DNA of 64,000 nt, from the NCBI GenBank assembly GCA_900455155.1, contig UGUC01000002.1, positions 2,356,001 through 2,420,000 on the forward strand. Direction: 5' to 3'. A program made the translations under genes and the position numbers. Positions within the stretch are counted from its first letter, which is position 1, and each line of letters begins with the position of its first letter. Shown one piece after another: positions 32,799 to 42,786 of the stretch. The notes under the pieces were generated by a model. That model made no database searches, had not been told where the DNA came from, and saw only the letters and a program-made list of their open reading frames with translations. The stretch is from Providencia stuartii (GTDB lineage Bacteria > Pseudomonadota > Gammaproteobacteria > Enterobacterales > Enterobacteriaceae).

Positions 32799-34424
32799 TC
32801 AACTCACTGTGAAGCCCATCATCATGCCAGTATCTTCGTGCTCTAAGAGATGGCAATGCGCCATATAAGGATGCGCCTTGGTGGCAGGATGTTTAAATTC
32901 CACCAGCACCTCACTGACTTGGCCTTCAACTTTAACAATGTCTTTCCAACCTTGTCGATGAGGCTCCACAACCTTGCCATTCTCTTTTAGTATGCGAAAG
33001 CGCGTTCCATGAACATGGAATGGGTGAAGCATCATATCGCCACGACCGGAAATAACCCATATTTCTTGGCGATTCATAGGGGCATCAAAGGCGGCTTCCG
33101 TCATCGAAAATGCCCGACCATTAATTGTATTGGCATTATGGATATCAAGTTCACCAGAGCCGGTTCCGCAGTGGCCTCCGCCATTACGCATACCGCCCAT
33201 ATTACCATGCCCCATCATGCCCATACCGCCATTTTCACCATTCGACATCATATGGCCTTGCATCATGCCACCATGTCCGCCCATATGACCCATCGCTTGC
33301 TCACCATAGCGCTCACGTAACATCATCATCCCTTGCATATCCAAGCGCATATCCATCATTAAATGAAAACGTCGACGCGTTAATCCAGCCAATGAAGGGA
33401 GGGCGGGCAACGTCGCGAGCTGATCAGACAATTTCCCCGCACCAGTACCCATTGTGGTTTCAATATGTAACACAGGTAAGGGTTGATTAAATGGCGCGAT
33501 TGTCATGCCCATTTGATTAACAGGCAGTGTCAGCAAGTCAAAAGAGCGGCCATCCCTCGCATCAATCAGCACTTCAAACCTTTCCCCCATCAGGATAGGT
33601 AATTCGGTCACAGCAATAGGCTCAGCGAGCAATCCACCATCACTTGCTACAACATACATTTTACGTCCATCACTGGTTGAGATGTTCAAGCTACGTGCAT
33701 TACAACCATTAAGTAGCCTTAAACGCAACCAGCCTTTTGGTGCCACATGTTTCGGAAATACCGCACCATTGGTTAACATCAAATCCCCAAACCAACCCAC
33801 GGCCGCACTCATCACATCCAATTGGTAGTCGATTTGCCCATCATCTTTAAGTCGCTTATCCTGTAAAATCACAGGGATATCATCAACACCCCATTGGCTT
33901 GGTAACCCATGTTTGTCGCTTTGTTCATCTTTAATAATCACAAGTCCCGCAAGCCCCATTGCGACTTGATAACCTGTTTTGCCATGAGTATGAGGATGGA
34001 ACCAGCAGGTCGCCTCTGGTTGGTCGATGGTGAAATTGACTTGGCGGCTAGCGCCCGGTTTGATGATCGCTTGTGGCCCACCATCCTGCTCCCCTGAAAT
34101 TTCAAGGCCATGCCAGTGAACGGTTGTCTCTTCTGGTAATTGGTTAGCAATATGAATATTTACGCTCTGACCTTTTTTCAGGCTCAAAGCTGGGCCGAGT
34201 AAGTCTCCGTTATATCCCCACGTTGTCGTTTTTTTACCGGGAACAAATTGGGAAGCACCTTGTTTGATTGCTAATTGGATATTACCTTGGGCATCAGGCT
34301 CTAGCAGTGGAGGGATTGCCAGTGTTGGGTAATTTTCGGCTGCCACAGCGATACGGCTCCAAATCGGTAGTGCACTAGCCGCATAAGTGATAGCGCTCAA
34401 CTTAATGAAATCGCGACGTAACAT
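32799..34424 (-). CDS. cueO: Multicopper oxidase CueO
   Basis: Periplasmic cuprous oxidase that protects against copper. The N-terminus [20 protein letters not shown] is a twin-arginine signal. Copper ligands are in HWHG, HPHTHG, HPFHVHG and [13 protein letters not shown], so types 1, 2 and 3 sites are complete. Residues about 355-410 form the Met-, Gly- and His-rich insert ([21 protein letters not shown]...) that binds Cu(I) in CueO. AGGAAGG lies 7 bases before the ATG. Regulation by CueR is indicated by the promoter listed at 34527-34557. The length, 541 residues, is a little above E. coli 516. Confidence 0.97.
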   Translation of the reverse strand: MLRRDFIKLSAITYAASALPIWSRIAVAAENYPTLAIPPLLEPDAQGNIQLAIKQGASQFVPGKKTTTWGYNGDLLGPALSLKKGQSVNIHIANQLPEETTVHWHGLEISGEQDGGPQAIIKPGASRQVNFTIDQPEATCWFHPHTHGKTGYQVAMGLAGLVIIKDEQSDKHGLPSQWGVDDIPVILQDKRLKDDGQIDYQLDVMSAAVGWFGDLMLTNGAVFPKHVAPKGWLRLRLLNGCNARSLNISTSDGRKMYVVASDGGLLAEPIAVTELPILMGERFEVLIDARDGRSFDLLTLPVNQMGMTIAPFNQPLPVLHIETTMGTGAGKLSDQLATLPALPSLAGLTRRRFHLMMDMRLDMQGMMMLRERYGEQAMGHMGGHGGMMQGHMMSNGENGGMGMMGHGNMGGMRNGGGHCGTGSGELDIHNANTINGRAFSMTEAAFDAPMNRQEIWVISGRGDMMLHPFHVHGTRFRILKENGKVVEPHRQGWKDIVKVEGQVSEVLVEFKHPATKAHPYMAHCHLLEHEDTGMMMGFTVS

Positions 34425-34526
34425 TGATAACCTTCCTTTTATTTATCAAATTAATAAACGAATTCAAACTATCTGGCTCCGTGGGTGATTACCGTTTAGG
34501 GCCAAAATATGGTTTAATGTCCAAAA

Positions 34527-34557
34527 ATGATAAAGCTTCCCCTTACAGGAAGGTCAA
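34527..34557 (-). promoter_or_regulatory. CueR-type (MerR family) promoter of cueO
   Basis: On the minus strand TTGACC (-35, 34552-34557) and TATCAT (-10, 34527-34532) are separated by 19 bases, the long spacer of MerR-family promoters. Within it the dyad GCTTCC-CCTTACA-GGAAGGT (34535-34554, plus strand) matches the known CueR box. It lies about 100 bases upstream of cueO. Confidence 0.85.
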
Positions 34558-34671
34558 GGAAACCATGTACTTATTAAGGGTATATTACACAGTTTTAAGA
34601 AAAATATACTTGACTAACAATTCTATTGTTATGTTAACGTTACTTGACATAAAAAACAGATAGAATACTGA

Positions 34672-35019
34672 ATGCGCAAATTTACTGTAATTTTTTACAT
34701 CATAACTCTGTTAGGAATAACCCATTCTGCCAGAGCATTGACCCCCAACGAAGCTGAAGATCTTGCTGATCTCACAGCGGTCTTTATCTACTTAAAATAT
34801 GATTGTGGCTACACCCAAATCCCTGATAGAGAAATTGAACGAGCTATCGTTTACTTTGCTCGCAGCAATAAGTGGGATTTAGGGGATTACGATTCACACC
34901 AAATGACTGTTTTGAACAAAGAGAGCTACAATGACCTAAAAGGGATCCCGCTCCCGCAAGAATTTAAATGCCAATCTCTTGCGCGTGATTCATTAGGCTT
35001 ATTTGCTTATGTAAAATAA
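34672..35019 (+). CDS. yacC: YacC family periplasmic protein
   Basis: A 115-residue protein with signal peptide MRKFTVIFYIITLLGITHSARA, then LTPNEAEDLADLTAVFIYLKYDCGY and LARDSLGLFAYVK. It matches E. coli YacC in length and along its sequence, a relative of PulS/OutS pilotins; function not established. Two cysteines (DCGY and FKCQS) could form a disulfide. It is divergent from cueO as in E. coli. The ribosome site is weak. Confidence 0.9.
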   Translation: MRKFTVIFYIITLLGITHSARALTPNEAEDLADLTAVFIYLKYDCGYTQIPDREIERAIVYFARSNKWDLGDYDSHQMTVLNKESYNDLKGIPLPQEFKCQSLARDSLGLFAYVK

Positions 35020-35023
35020 ACAT

Positions 35024-35042
35024 CTCCCCTTATCGAGGGGAG
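35024..35042 (+). terminator. Hairpin after yacC
   Basis: CTCCCCT (35024-35030), loop TATCG, AGGGGAG (35036-35042). No clear U tract on the plus strand, so termination may be weak. Confidence 0.5.
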
Positions 35043-35072
35043 TCAACGCTCACTGATCAGCCAACATCGCTA

Positions 35073-36113
35073 TTACGCTTTTTTTTCGCCCCGCTTTTCT
35101 TGCCAGAACATAGCAATGGAAGGAATACTTTGAATAATCACCATCCTAATGATGTGATTTGACATAACAAATCCAGCATCCAGCTTCATTGTGATTGCAG
35201 CAAACGTCATCGCTTCCATGCTTCCCGGTGCCCAAGCCAGCAACAATACCGAAATCGGATAGCCAGTCACCCATGCAGCAAACAGTGTGATCAATAAAGT
35301 TAGGAAAATATTAATAATGACCACTTGAGCCGATGAATAGATATTTTTGATCAATGACGACAGTGGAAAAACAATAAAGTGGTTACCAATATTCATCCCG
35401 ATCAAAACCATACTGAGTTCAGTGATCATCAGCGGAAAATGGATTTGCACATCTAGCCAGCCTTGGATCAGCGTCGCAGCACCTAATGATGTCAGCATAA
35501 ATGGAGCAGGAACATGCATCCGCTGCAATACCAAGCCTAATCCTAACCCCGTTAATACAATGAGCGTTAACCAGAAGGTTGCTTCTAACGTCAAAGATGG
35601 CAGTACAATTAACGGCTGGGGATCCCCATTGCTACCTACCACGATCCCAGCTAACAAAATTAAAATGATGAGGCGGATCGTATGAGAAATGACAATTTTT
35701 TGTGGCGGGGTATGGGTATGATCTGTTAATGCTAATATGGCCGCCATGGCTCCCGGAACAGAGCCCAGCATCGCTTCTTGTTTTGTCCACCCGACTTTGC
35801 GATGAAACCAAAAGTAACTGAATGAAAATTGGACGGCTAAACAGACGACCAACATCAAAAGGAGTAGAAATAGATTTTCCACTTGCCCCAATGAGACTTG
35901 ATTAAACATCAGCCCCACAGACGTTCCTAATGATATCTGGACAAATGTGAGCGTATATTTTGGAATGGCAAATTGAATTTTGAAGCGATTAAACACAATG
36001 ACAGCAATGATTGGACCAAACATTAATGCGAGAGGTACGCCAAGATAAGTGAGGGTGCCACCAATTAAGGCACAAATAGCAATGCCTAAGCCCATCTTCA
36101 ATAATCTTATCAT
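35073..36113 (-). CDS. AbrB family inner-membrane protein
   Basis: A 346-residue, very hydrophobic protein with about ten membrane segments arranged as two similar halves; GGTLTYLGVPLALMFGPIIAV in the first half parallels GLVLQRMHVPAPFMLTSLGAA in the second. This is the layout of the Gram-negative AbrB duplication family (sometimes misnamed ammonia monooxygenase). Function not established. AGGA lies 7 bases before the ATG. It is not related to the small DNA-binding AbrB of Bacillus. Confidence 0.85.
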   Translation of the reverse strand: MIRLLKMGLGIAICALIGGTLTYLGVPLALMFGPIIAVIVFNRFKIQFAIPKYTLTFVQISLGTSVGLMFNQVSLGQVENLFLLLLMLVVCLAVQFSFSYFWFHRKVGWTKQEAMLGSVPGAMAAILALTDHTHTPPQKIVISHTIRLIILILLAGIVVGSNGDPQPLIVLPSLTLEATFWLTLIVLTGLGLGLVLQRMHVPAPFMLTSLGAATLIQGWLDVQIHFPLMITELSMVLIGMNIGNHFIVFPLSSLIKNIYSSAQVVIINIFLTLLITLFAAWVTGYPISVLLLAWAPGSMEAMTFAAITMKLDAGFVMSNHIIRMVIIQSIPSIAMFWQEKRGEKKA

Positions 36114-36262
36114 CGCAAAATCCTATCACTGCGAGAGCAGTTAGCGTACCTATATTATCTGTAATAGTCTTAATAGTATCCTCTTAATACTTTAAATTCA
36201 TTAAATTATTAGATAGTAAATAACCGTATAAATCATCATTACCTTGAGAGATAAGCAAAATT

Positions 36263-36674
36263 ATGACAATACGTATCACAACATCCCCGTCTGAATCTGA
36301 AGTTGCTCGTATTCATCAATCATTAATTAACTATAATTTGCAATTTTTCAGTGAAGATATTCATTCCCCATTAGCCGTATTTTATGAACAAGAAGGGGGA
36401 AATATTAGGCGGAATAACAGGCTCAACACTCGGAAATTGGCTACGAATTAACTACTTTTGGCTCGAAGAGTCACTGAGAAAGCAAGGCATTGGATCACAA
36501 TTAATACAAGCCATGGAGAACAAAGCGAAAGAGTTGGGGGCCAAATATGCACAAGTCGATACATTCAGTTTCCAAGCAAAACCTTTTTATGAAAAACAAG
36601 GTTATCAGGTGATCTCAACACTAATTGAGTACCCGATTAAGCATGAAAGGTATTATTTTATGAAAGCGTTATAA
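36263..36674 (+). CDS. GNAT family N-acetyltransferase, one frameshift
   Basis: Acyl-CoA-dependent acetyltransferase of unknown substrate. The frame breaks at G5 (36395-36399); with G4 it reads YEQEGEILGGITGSTLGNWL and gives 136 residues. The acetyl-CoA loop is LEESLRKQGIGSQLIQAME (R/Q-x-x-G-x-G/A), followed by AQVDTFSFQAKPFYEKQGYQ, the usual C-terminal GNAT motif. It is convergent with the TetR gene. It could be an aminoglycoside-type or protein acetyltransferase; the sequence does not decide. Confidence 0.85.
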
Positions 36675-36687
36675 ATCTATATATCAG

Positions 36688-36718
36688 GAACGATAGGTAC
36701 TCCCCCTACCGTTCTTTT
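36688..36718. terminator. Terminator between GNAT and TetR genes
   Basis: GAACGATAGG and CCTACCGTTC form a 10-bp stem with one mismatch, then TTTT on the plus strand. Confidence 0.65.
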
Positions 36719-36729
36719 AGTGCGATATA

Positions 36730-37363
36730 TCAGCACTCTTGGGCATTTTTATCCGCAGTGGCTTGGTTAATAATTGCTTTCGCCATCCACTGTGCGATTT
36801 CAATGACCTCAGCATCATCTTGTTTCCAAATATCTTTGAGTACTAAAAAGATTTCAGAACCATAAATGACTGAAAATGCTTTGATCACCTTATCAATAAT
36901 TTCTTGAGGGTACTCATCTTTCATTGGAGCGGTCACCATCGTTAAAATGTCTTTACGGTTCCCCCTTTCAAGACGCTTTTCTTTAGGGTCTTGCGCCAGT
37001 GATCGCCCCTGTGCCCATTGTTGCAATGAAACTTGCAATGCCGCCCTCAATGCGCCTTCATGCTCAAACATCCGAGGTAAGGCAAATGATAATAACTCAT
37101 CAATACGCTCTTCAGTTTTTTTGGCTACGTGGTTGCCATGTTAAAATTGGCCCCAAGCTCGCATTAACAGTGGCAGCGATCAGATCACTTTGCGTCGGAA
37201 AGTAGCGATACGCGGTAGCCCTTGACACTCCCGCTTCAGCGGCAAGCTCAGAGACTGACGGCATACTCCCTTTTTCAAAAAGCGCTAATGCTGTATTAAC
37301 GAGTAAAATGTAAGTCCGTTTTCTTGTGCCTTTATATTCATGATTAGAATGTGTTAATGACAT
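36730..37363 (-). CDS. TetR/AcrR family transcriptional repressor, one frameshift
   Basis: N-terminal helix-turn-helix domain with PSVSELAAEAGVSRATAYRYFPTQSDLIAA, the TetR signature, and a C-terminal ligand-binding domain. A7 on the minus strand (37116-37122) breaks the frame; with A6 it reads RSQKTEERIDELLSFALPRMF and gives 210 residues. It is divergent from the Tm-1-like gene at 37674. Two palindromes in the shared intergenic region are likely its operators, so it probably represses that operon and itself. GGGAGGGAG lies before the ATG. Confidence 0.9.
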
Positions 37364-37573
37364 CGTCTCCCTCCCCTTAAAAACATTTCGCTACGATAAA
37401 ATAGTGAATGGTTACTCATCATGACACTTTGCCATAATGACAGCTACCGATTCTTAAAGCACCTTGTATTTTTATCGTTCGCTTTAAAAAAAATTAAAAC
37501 ACAAAAAATTCAAATATGCCTTATTTATCAAGCCATAAAAGAAACCAATATCTAAAAATTATTGAACAACCTC

Positions 37574-37597
37574 AAAATGAGACTACAGTCTCATTTT
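37574..37597. promoter_or_regulatory. TetR-type operator 1
   Basis: AAAATGAGACT, 2 bases, AGTCTCATTTT: a perfect palindrome with 11-base arms in the divergent promoter region, the usual size for a TetR dimer site. Confidence 0.8.
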
Positions 37598-37607
37598 ACA
37601 TTCAACC

Positions 37608-37631
37608 AAAATGATACTATAGTCTCATTCA
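37608..37631. promoter_or_regulatory. TetR-type operator 2
   Basis: AAAATGATACT, 2 bases, AGTCTCATTCA: a near copy of operator 1, centre-to-centre distance 34 bases, one arm identical over nine bases. The pair lies 43-100 bases before the Tm-1-like gene. Confidence 0.75.
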
Positions 37632-37673
37632 GATGAGAAATTAAACATCTTCCTAACCTGTAAGGATTTTCCT

Positions 37674-38897
37674 ATGAAACAACATCAGGGATACATCTAC
37701 ATAGCAACAACATTAGATACTAAAAGCGATGAATTGTTCTATGTCTGCGATTTGATCAAAGAGACGGGTTTATCTGTACGCACTGTAGATTTGACTACGC
37801 AACCAACACAATTAAAAAGAGATGCAGATGTTAGTGCACAGACGGTTGCCAGTTTCCACCCAGCAGGTGTTGAAGCCGTTTTTTGTGGTGACAGAGGAAG
37901 AGCGATTGAGGCAATGTCATTGGCTTTTAGCCTTTACCTCAATGCACAAACCGATGTAGCGGCTATTTTAGGCTTAGGTGGCTCCGGCGGTACCGCGTTA
38001 ATTACCCCCGCGATGCAGGCACTTCCCGTTGGTATTCCAAAGCTCATGGTTTCCACCATGGCATCAGGAGATACTTCTGGATATGTCGGTGCAAGTGATA
38101 TTTCGATGATGTACTCCGTCACCGATGTCTCGGGCCTAAATGTGATTTCTCGTAAAGTGCTAAAAAATGCCGCTAACCAAATTGCTGGTTCAATCTATTT
38201 TAACCGTGAAGATAAAGTAGACGATGTATCAAAACCAGCCATTGCATTAACGATGTTTGGGGTAACCACCCCCTGTGTTCAACAGCTCACTGAGCAACTT
38301 GAATCACAGTATGACTGCTTGGTTTTTCACGCAACAGGCAGTGGCGGTAAAGCGATGGAAAAATTAATCGATAGCCATTTACTGCACTCTGTATTGGATA
38401 TCACCACCACAGAAGTGTGTGACCACCTCTTTGGCGGCGTCTTAGCTTGTGACGACGATCGATTTGGTGCGATAGCACGAACACAGACCCCTTGTGTTCT
38501 GTCTTGTGGGGCATTGGATATGGTTAATTTTGGACGCCCATCAACGGTGCCCGACCATTATCGCCATCGATTATTTTACAACCATAACGCGCAAGTAACA
38601 TTGATGCGCACAACGAAAGAAGAAAACCAGCAGATGGGCCGCTGGATAGCAAACAAACTGAACTGCTGCGAAGGTGAAGTGCGTTTTATTATCCCAACGG
38701 CAGGCTTCTCAGCATTGGATATTGAAGGCGCTCAATTTTGGGATCCAGAAGCCGATCAAGCCTTCATTGATGCATTAACTGAAAATCTTATAACAACAGA
38801 AAAACGCAAACTTATTTTGAGTCCATATCACATCAACTCACTGGAGTTTTGTGAACAAGTGATTCAATTACACCAGGACATTTTGAACAACAAATAG
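37674..38897 (+). CDS. Tm-1-like ATP-binding domain protein (UPF0261 family)
   Basis: This 407-residue protein belongs to the family named after the N-terminal half of tomato Tm-1. Visible are [18 protein letters not shown] at the start, VDLTTQP, the glycine-rich [17 protein letters not shown] and [18 protein letters not shown], and [13 protein letters not shown], regions that build the two-lobed nucleotide-binding fold. AAGGA precedes the ATG. The next gene, 10 bases away, encodes the matching C-terminal half of Tm-1, so the two likely act together. The reaction in bacteria is not established. Intact. Confidence 0.9.
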   Translation: MKQHQGYIYIATTLDTKSDELFYVCDLIKETGLSVRTVDLTTQPTQLKRDADVSAQTVASFHPAGVEAVFCGDRGRAIEAMSLAFSLYLNAQTDVAAILGLGGSGGTALITPAMQALPVGIPKLMVSTMASGDTSGYVGASDISMMYSVTDVSGLNVISRKVLKNAANQIAGSIYFNREDKVDDVSKPAIALTMFGVTTPCVQQLTEQLESQYDCLVFHATGSGGKAMEKLIDSHLLHSVLDITTTEVCDHLFGGVLACDDDRFGAIARTQTPCVLSCGALDMVNFGRPSTVPDHYRHRLFYNHNAQVTLMRTTKEENQQMGRWIANKLNCCEGEVRFIIPTAGFSALDIEGAQFWDPEADQAFIDALTENLITTEKRKLILSPYHINSLEFCEQVIQLHQDILNNK

Positions 38898-38907
38898 AGG
38901 TTCATCA

Positions 38908-39734
38908 ATGAAACATAATCGCGAAAGCTTGCTGAAAAAATTCAAAGAGATGATCGCGCGAGGCGAGCCAATTATTGGCGGTGGTGCCGGTACAGGCCTT
39001 TCTGCGAAATGTGAAGAAGCAGGCGGCATTGACTTAATTGTCATTTATAACTCTGGCCGCTACCGGATGGCGGGTCGTGGTTCACTCGCGGGCCTACTTG
39101 CTTATGGTAATGCTAATGAAATCGTTATGGATATGGCTAAAGAGGTTTTACCAGTTGTAAAACATACGCCTGTACTTGCCGGTGTTAATGGCACAGATCC
39201 ATTCTGCCAATTTGATCATTTTCTTGATGAAATAAAAGCCAAAGGTTTTGCGGGTGTGCAAAACTTCCCGACCGTAGGTTTAATCGACGGTAACTTCAGA
39301 GCTAACCTCGAAGAGACTGGGATGGGCTATGGTTTAGAAGTGGATATGATCCGCCTAGCCCATGAGAAAGGCTTATTAACTACCCCTTATGTTTTCAGCC
39401 GTGAAGATGCTATTGCAATGACCGAAGCGGGTGCAGATATTATCGTGCCTCATATGGGGTTAACCACGGGGGGGAATATTGGTGCAGAGACAGCATTAAC
39501 ACTTAAAGATTGTGTGCCATTAATCAATGACTGGGCTAAGCCGCAAAATCAGTACGCGATGATGTTATCGTTCTGTGCCATGGTGGCCCAATTGCGACCC
39601 CAGAAGATGCGGAATATATTTTAGCGAACTGCCCAGACTGCCACGGTTTCTATGGTGCAAGCTCCATGGAGCGCCTACCAACGGAGGTCGCTCTCACTGC
39701 AACAACCGAAAAATTTAAATCAATTAAACGTTAG
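38908..39734 (+). CDS. PEP-hydrolase-like TIM-barrel protein (Tm-1 C-terminal type), one frameshift
   Basis: Partner of the preceding gene. Motifs: [58 protein letters not shown] and [14 protein letters not shown]. The frame shifts near AAG 39538-39540: adding one G gives [31 protein letters not shown] and a C-terminus [16 protein letters not shown] ending at TAG 39732-39734, 275 residues, normal for the family. This is one of only two breaks in the window that need an added base. The family is related to phosphoenolpyruvate mutase-type barrels, but no substrate is proven for this pair. Confidence 0.88.
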
Positions 39735-40118
39735 TACTTTAATACTCAATGAAAGTTGTCCATGGTAATCATAAACCGCTAATAATAATGCAACTTTAAT
39801 ATCACGAGTATCTATGGCTTTGCCAACACCAGGGCACCTACTTCACCGTAGGTGCTTTTCTTTTTACAGCCTGCCAGAATTGATTCTCTTACTTATCCGT
39901 TTGTCTTTGTTGCGTTCAAGGAAAAACAAAGCGTTCGCTGCGCCATCATAAAAATAGCCCGATCACCTAAAATAAAACTCAGATTATCACTCTGCGCGAC
40001 ATGGCGATATTGCGGGGGAAATAAGCGGTAAACCAACGTTAATGGTTTATCTAAAAAGACTAAATAGGTCAAACGGAGTTGGCATGAGTGTAGCAAAAAC
40101 AATCATGCCATCCAGTGA
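39735..40118. other. Intergenic region before ddh (convergent)
   Basis: Contains the terminator above. A minus-strand frame at 39893-40102 has no recognisable content and no ribosome site, so I do not call a gene. Nothing else is seen. Confidence 0.5.
39834..39865 (+). terminator. Terminator of the Tm-1-like operon
   Basis: GCACCTAC (39834-39841) pairs with GTAGGTGC (39848-39855), followed by TTTTCTTTTT. Confidence 0.85.
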
Positions 40119-41015
40119 TTACACTAACTTAGCAATCAAGCTATCGAGATCACCTTGCAAGAAATGCACTGGTGGGATTTCAATCACGGTATATGCTCCG
40201 GCAGATTGTTTCATCGTCGCTCTTGCCGCAGAAACCATAAATTGCGATGTCAGTGCAGGGTTGTTAATTCGCATTGAGTACTCAAATAATTGATTATGCG
40301 TTGCTCCAGAAACCCCTTTATGCGTCATATGGACACCATGGCCAACATCTTTCAGCGCGTCCACACTATCAACTTGGCGAATATGGGTCTCATCGGATGA
40401 GAAATAGCTATCGGCTTTAATCGCGTTAGCAACGTCTGCAAAGTTTGCGCCCGCATCAAGCTCAATATAGACCATACGGCGGTGAACGCCAGTACCCAAC
40501 GGAATCGTTACCGATAGTGCGTCTTTAACGCCATCAATAGCTTTAGCTGCAACACTGTGCCCCATACTCATTCCTGGGCCAAAGTTAGTGTAGGTGACCC
40601 CTTTTGGCGCCATTGCCAACATGAGTGTACGCATAATTGAATCAGAGCCCGGATCCCAACCCGCGGAAACAACGGCAACGCTTTTATGCTCTTTCGCAAC
40701 GTTATCTAACCGTTTTTTTAGTGCCACAATATCGGAGTGAACATCGAAACTATCGACGGTATTGATCCCCTGACTTAAAACTTTCTCAGCTAAATCACCA
40801 ATCGCCCGTGTGGGTGAGCATAAAAGCGCCACATCAACTTTGCCTAATTTTTCAATATCATCGACAACGGTGTACCCCGCTAATTCTGCTGGGATATTCT
40901 GTACATTACGGCGTACCACACCGACAAGTTCAAAATCATCCGCTGCCAATACCGCTTCGAGTGCATAACGGCCAATATTTCCGTATCCCACTATTGCGGC
41001 TTTAATTTTTGTCAT
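40119..41015 (-). CDS. ddh: meso-Diaminopimelate dehydrogenase
   Basis: NADPH-dependent enzyme that makes meso-diaminopimelate directly from tetrahydrodipicolinate, a one-step bypass of the succinylase branch of lysine and cell-wall synthesis. N-terminal Rossmann fold AAIVGYGNIGRYALEAV, then CSPTRAIGD, the substrate segment VSAGWDPGSDSIMR and NFGPGMSMGHSVAAKAIDGV. I place the start at ATG 41015 (MTKIKAAIVGYGNIG) with AAGGAG 7 bases upstream; a frame to 41108 would add 31 residues ahead of the Rossmann fold. Length 298. The enzyme is typical of Proteus-type bacteria and corynebacteria and absent from E. coli. Confidence 0.95.
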   Translation of the reverse strand: MTKIKAAIVGYGNIGRYALEAVLAADDFELVGVVRRNVQNIPAELAGYTVVDDIEKLGKVDVALLCSPTRAIGDLAEKVLSQGINTVDSFDVHSDIVALKKRLDNVAKEHKSVAVVSAGWDPGSDSIMRTLMLAMAPKGVTYTNFGPGMSMGHSVAAKAIDGVKDALSVTIPLGTGVHRRMVYIELDAGANFADVANAIKADSYFSSDETHIRQVDSVDALKDVGHGVHMTHKGVSGATHNQLFEYSMRINNPALTSQFMVSAARATMKQSAGAYTVIEIPPVHFLQGDLDSLIAKLV

Positions 41016-41231
41016 TGTGACTCCTTTACTGTTCTGATGTTGTCTTTTTATATTGATATCATAACTATCAATCAGGAATAAATTAGCAGAATCATCATTA
41101 TTAAACAAAAGATTAACTTTTCCTTAAATAAGCACCTATAGACTCTATTAACTCAACATAAATACGGGTAAAATCTGCCTGCTTTTCCTTTATCCATATG
41201 AATTTTATTTTAATTATTTTGAAGGTTCTCA

Positions 41232-42586
41232 ATGCATCAATCCGATGTCACTGAGAGATCACTCTTTTTCTCTCAGTTGGCCAATATTTATTGATATTTT
41301 TCTTCATTTGGCCACATTACTTATCAATACCTATATGGTGAGCCATGTTTCAACCGCCTACCTTGCGGCAATGGGCGTGGGGAATCAGGTATTTGATCTT
41401 TTTATTACCATATTTAACTTTATTAGTGTGGGATGTAGCGTTGTCATCGCCCAATATTTAGGGGCTGGACGCCGTGAAAAGGCCAGCCAAGCTATTCATA
41501 TTTCTATCGCTTTTAACTTTCTACTCGGTTTTTCCAGTGCTCTTATCGCGCTGTTTTTTGGATATAAAATCCTCAGTATCATGAATACGCCATCCCATCT
41601 TATGGAAGATGGTTATGCTTACTTGCATATTCTTGGTATTTGTCTAATCCCCGAAGCCATCTCCATCATTCTTGCTGCTTGCTTGCGTGTGTACGGCAAA
41701 GCTCAGCCCGCTATGTGGGTAACGCTCATTGCTAACGTGATCACTGTTGTTGGTAATATGATTGTGCTATATGGCTTTTTTTGGTCTGCCGCAATATGGC
41801 CTTGAAGGGGTAGCATGGTCGACGGTAGTGGGCCGTATTGTCGCCGTTATCTTGCTGTTCTGTCTGTTATTCTATGGATTAAGGATCAAGTTTACGCCAC
41901 AGCTGCTGGTTCGCTGGTCACGTACAATGCTAGGTAAAATACTGCATATAGGCTTGCCATCTGCGGGTGAAAATTTAGTGTGGATCCTCCATTTTATGAC
42001 CGCATCTGCGTTTATCGGTTTAATGGGAGAAACCTCTCTTGCCGCGCAAACACTCTATTTCCAACTCTCACTCTTTATCATGCTGTTTGGTATCTCTATC
42101 AGTATTGGTAATGAAATTATGGTGGGACACCTTGTTGGCGCTAAGCGTTTTGAAGAGGCTTACCGTCGTGGAATAAAAAGCTTAAAAATGGGCTTTTATG
42201 TCACGATTGGCGTGGTATTTTTCTTTTGGTTATTCCGTTCCCCTATCCTTAACAATTTAACGGATGACCAAAATATTATTCATGTGTTATTACCGCTGTT
42301 TCTGCTCTCTGTTTTTTTAGAACCGGGGCGTACTATCAATATCGTCATGGTTAACGCTCTTAGGGCTTCAGGAGATGCTCGCTTCCCACTTTGCACCGCC
42401 ATTATTTTTATGTGGGGAGTCGCCATTCCACTCGGTTATTTCTTAGAAATAAAAATGGAAATGGGCTTATTAGGCATTTGGATTGGCTTTTTTGCCGATG
42501 AATGGTTACGTGGTTTAACTAACGCATGGCGTTGGCGTTCTCGTCGATGGCAAAGTAAGAGACTTGATCTCGAAAGTGAGTCTTAA
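41232..42586 (+). CDS. MATE family multidrug/sodium antiporter, one or two frameshifts
   Basis: Polytopic exporter with about twelve membrane segments, e.g. SWPIFIDIFLHLATLLINTYMV, SVGCSVVIAQYLGAG and FIMLFGISISIGNEIMVGHLVGA, the MATE hallmark repeats. T7 at 41776-41782 breaks the frame; with T6 it reads YGFFGLPQYGLEGVAWSTVVGRIV. The frame can start at ATG 41245 (446 residues), but that codon has no ribosome site. ATG 41232 follows GAAGG by 6 bases and joins the same frame if one C of the CC at 41242-41243 is extra, giving MHQSMSLRDHSF and 450 residues. The substrate is unknown. Confidence 0.88.
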
Positions 42587-42596
42587 AACCAATATT

Positions 42597-42626
42597 ATCC
42601 TGCTTATCGCTTAGGCAGGATTTTTT
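42597..42626 (+). terminator. Terminator of the MATE gene
   Basis: ATCCTGC (42597-42603), loop, GCAGGAT (42615-42621), then TTTTTT. Confidence 0.85.
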
Positions 42627-42786
42627 GTGATTAAGCTCAAACTTGAAATTTATTTTTTACTATTCGCATCTTTATAGAAAAAATTTCTCTCAAACAATTT
42701 TATCTTCTCTAACATAGTGAAAATTTTCTCCCAATAATTCTTTAAAATATCCTTATTAAACAGGTGTTCTTTAGGGGGAATTCATT

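Larger units (their letters stand above)
37364..37673. other. Divergent intergenic region TetR / Tm-1-like operon
   Basis: 310 AT-rich bases that hold the two operators and should hold both promoters. No gene is seen. Confidence 0.6.

Noticed and set aside
33009..33490. His-rich plus-strand frames inside cueO
   Set aside because: They are antisense shadows of the Met/Gly/His-rich copper segment of cueO; low-complexity reading in the wrong frame.
34424..34663. 79-codon plus-strand frame over the cueO promoter
   Set aside because: It crosses the CueR-type promoter, has no ribosome site and no recognisable content.
39893..40102. Minus-strand gene between the Tm-1-like operon and ddh
   Set aside because: No ribosome site and no family resemblance; overlaps the end region of ddh neighbours only by chance.
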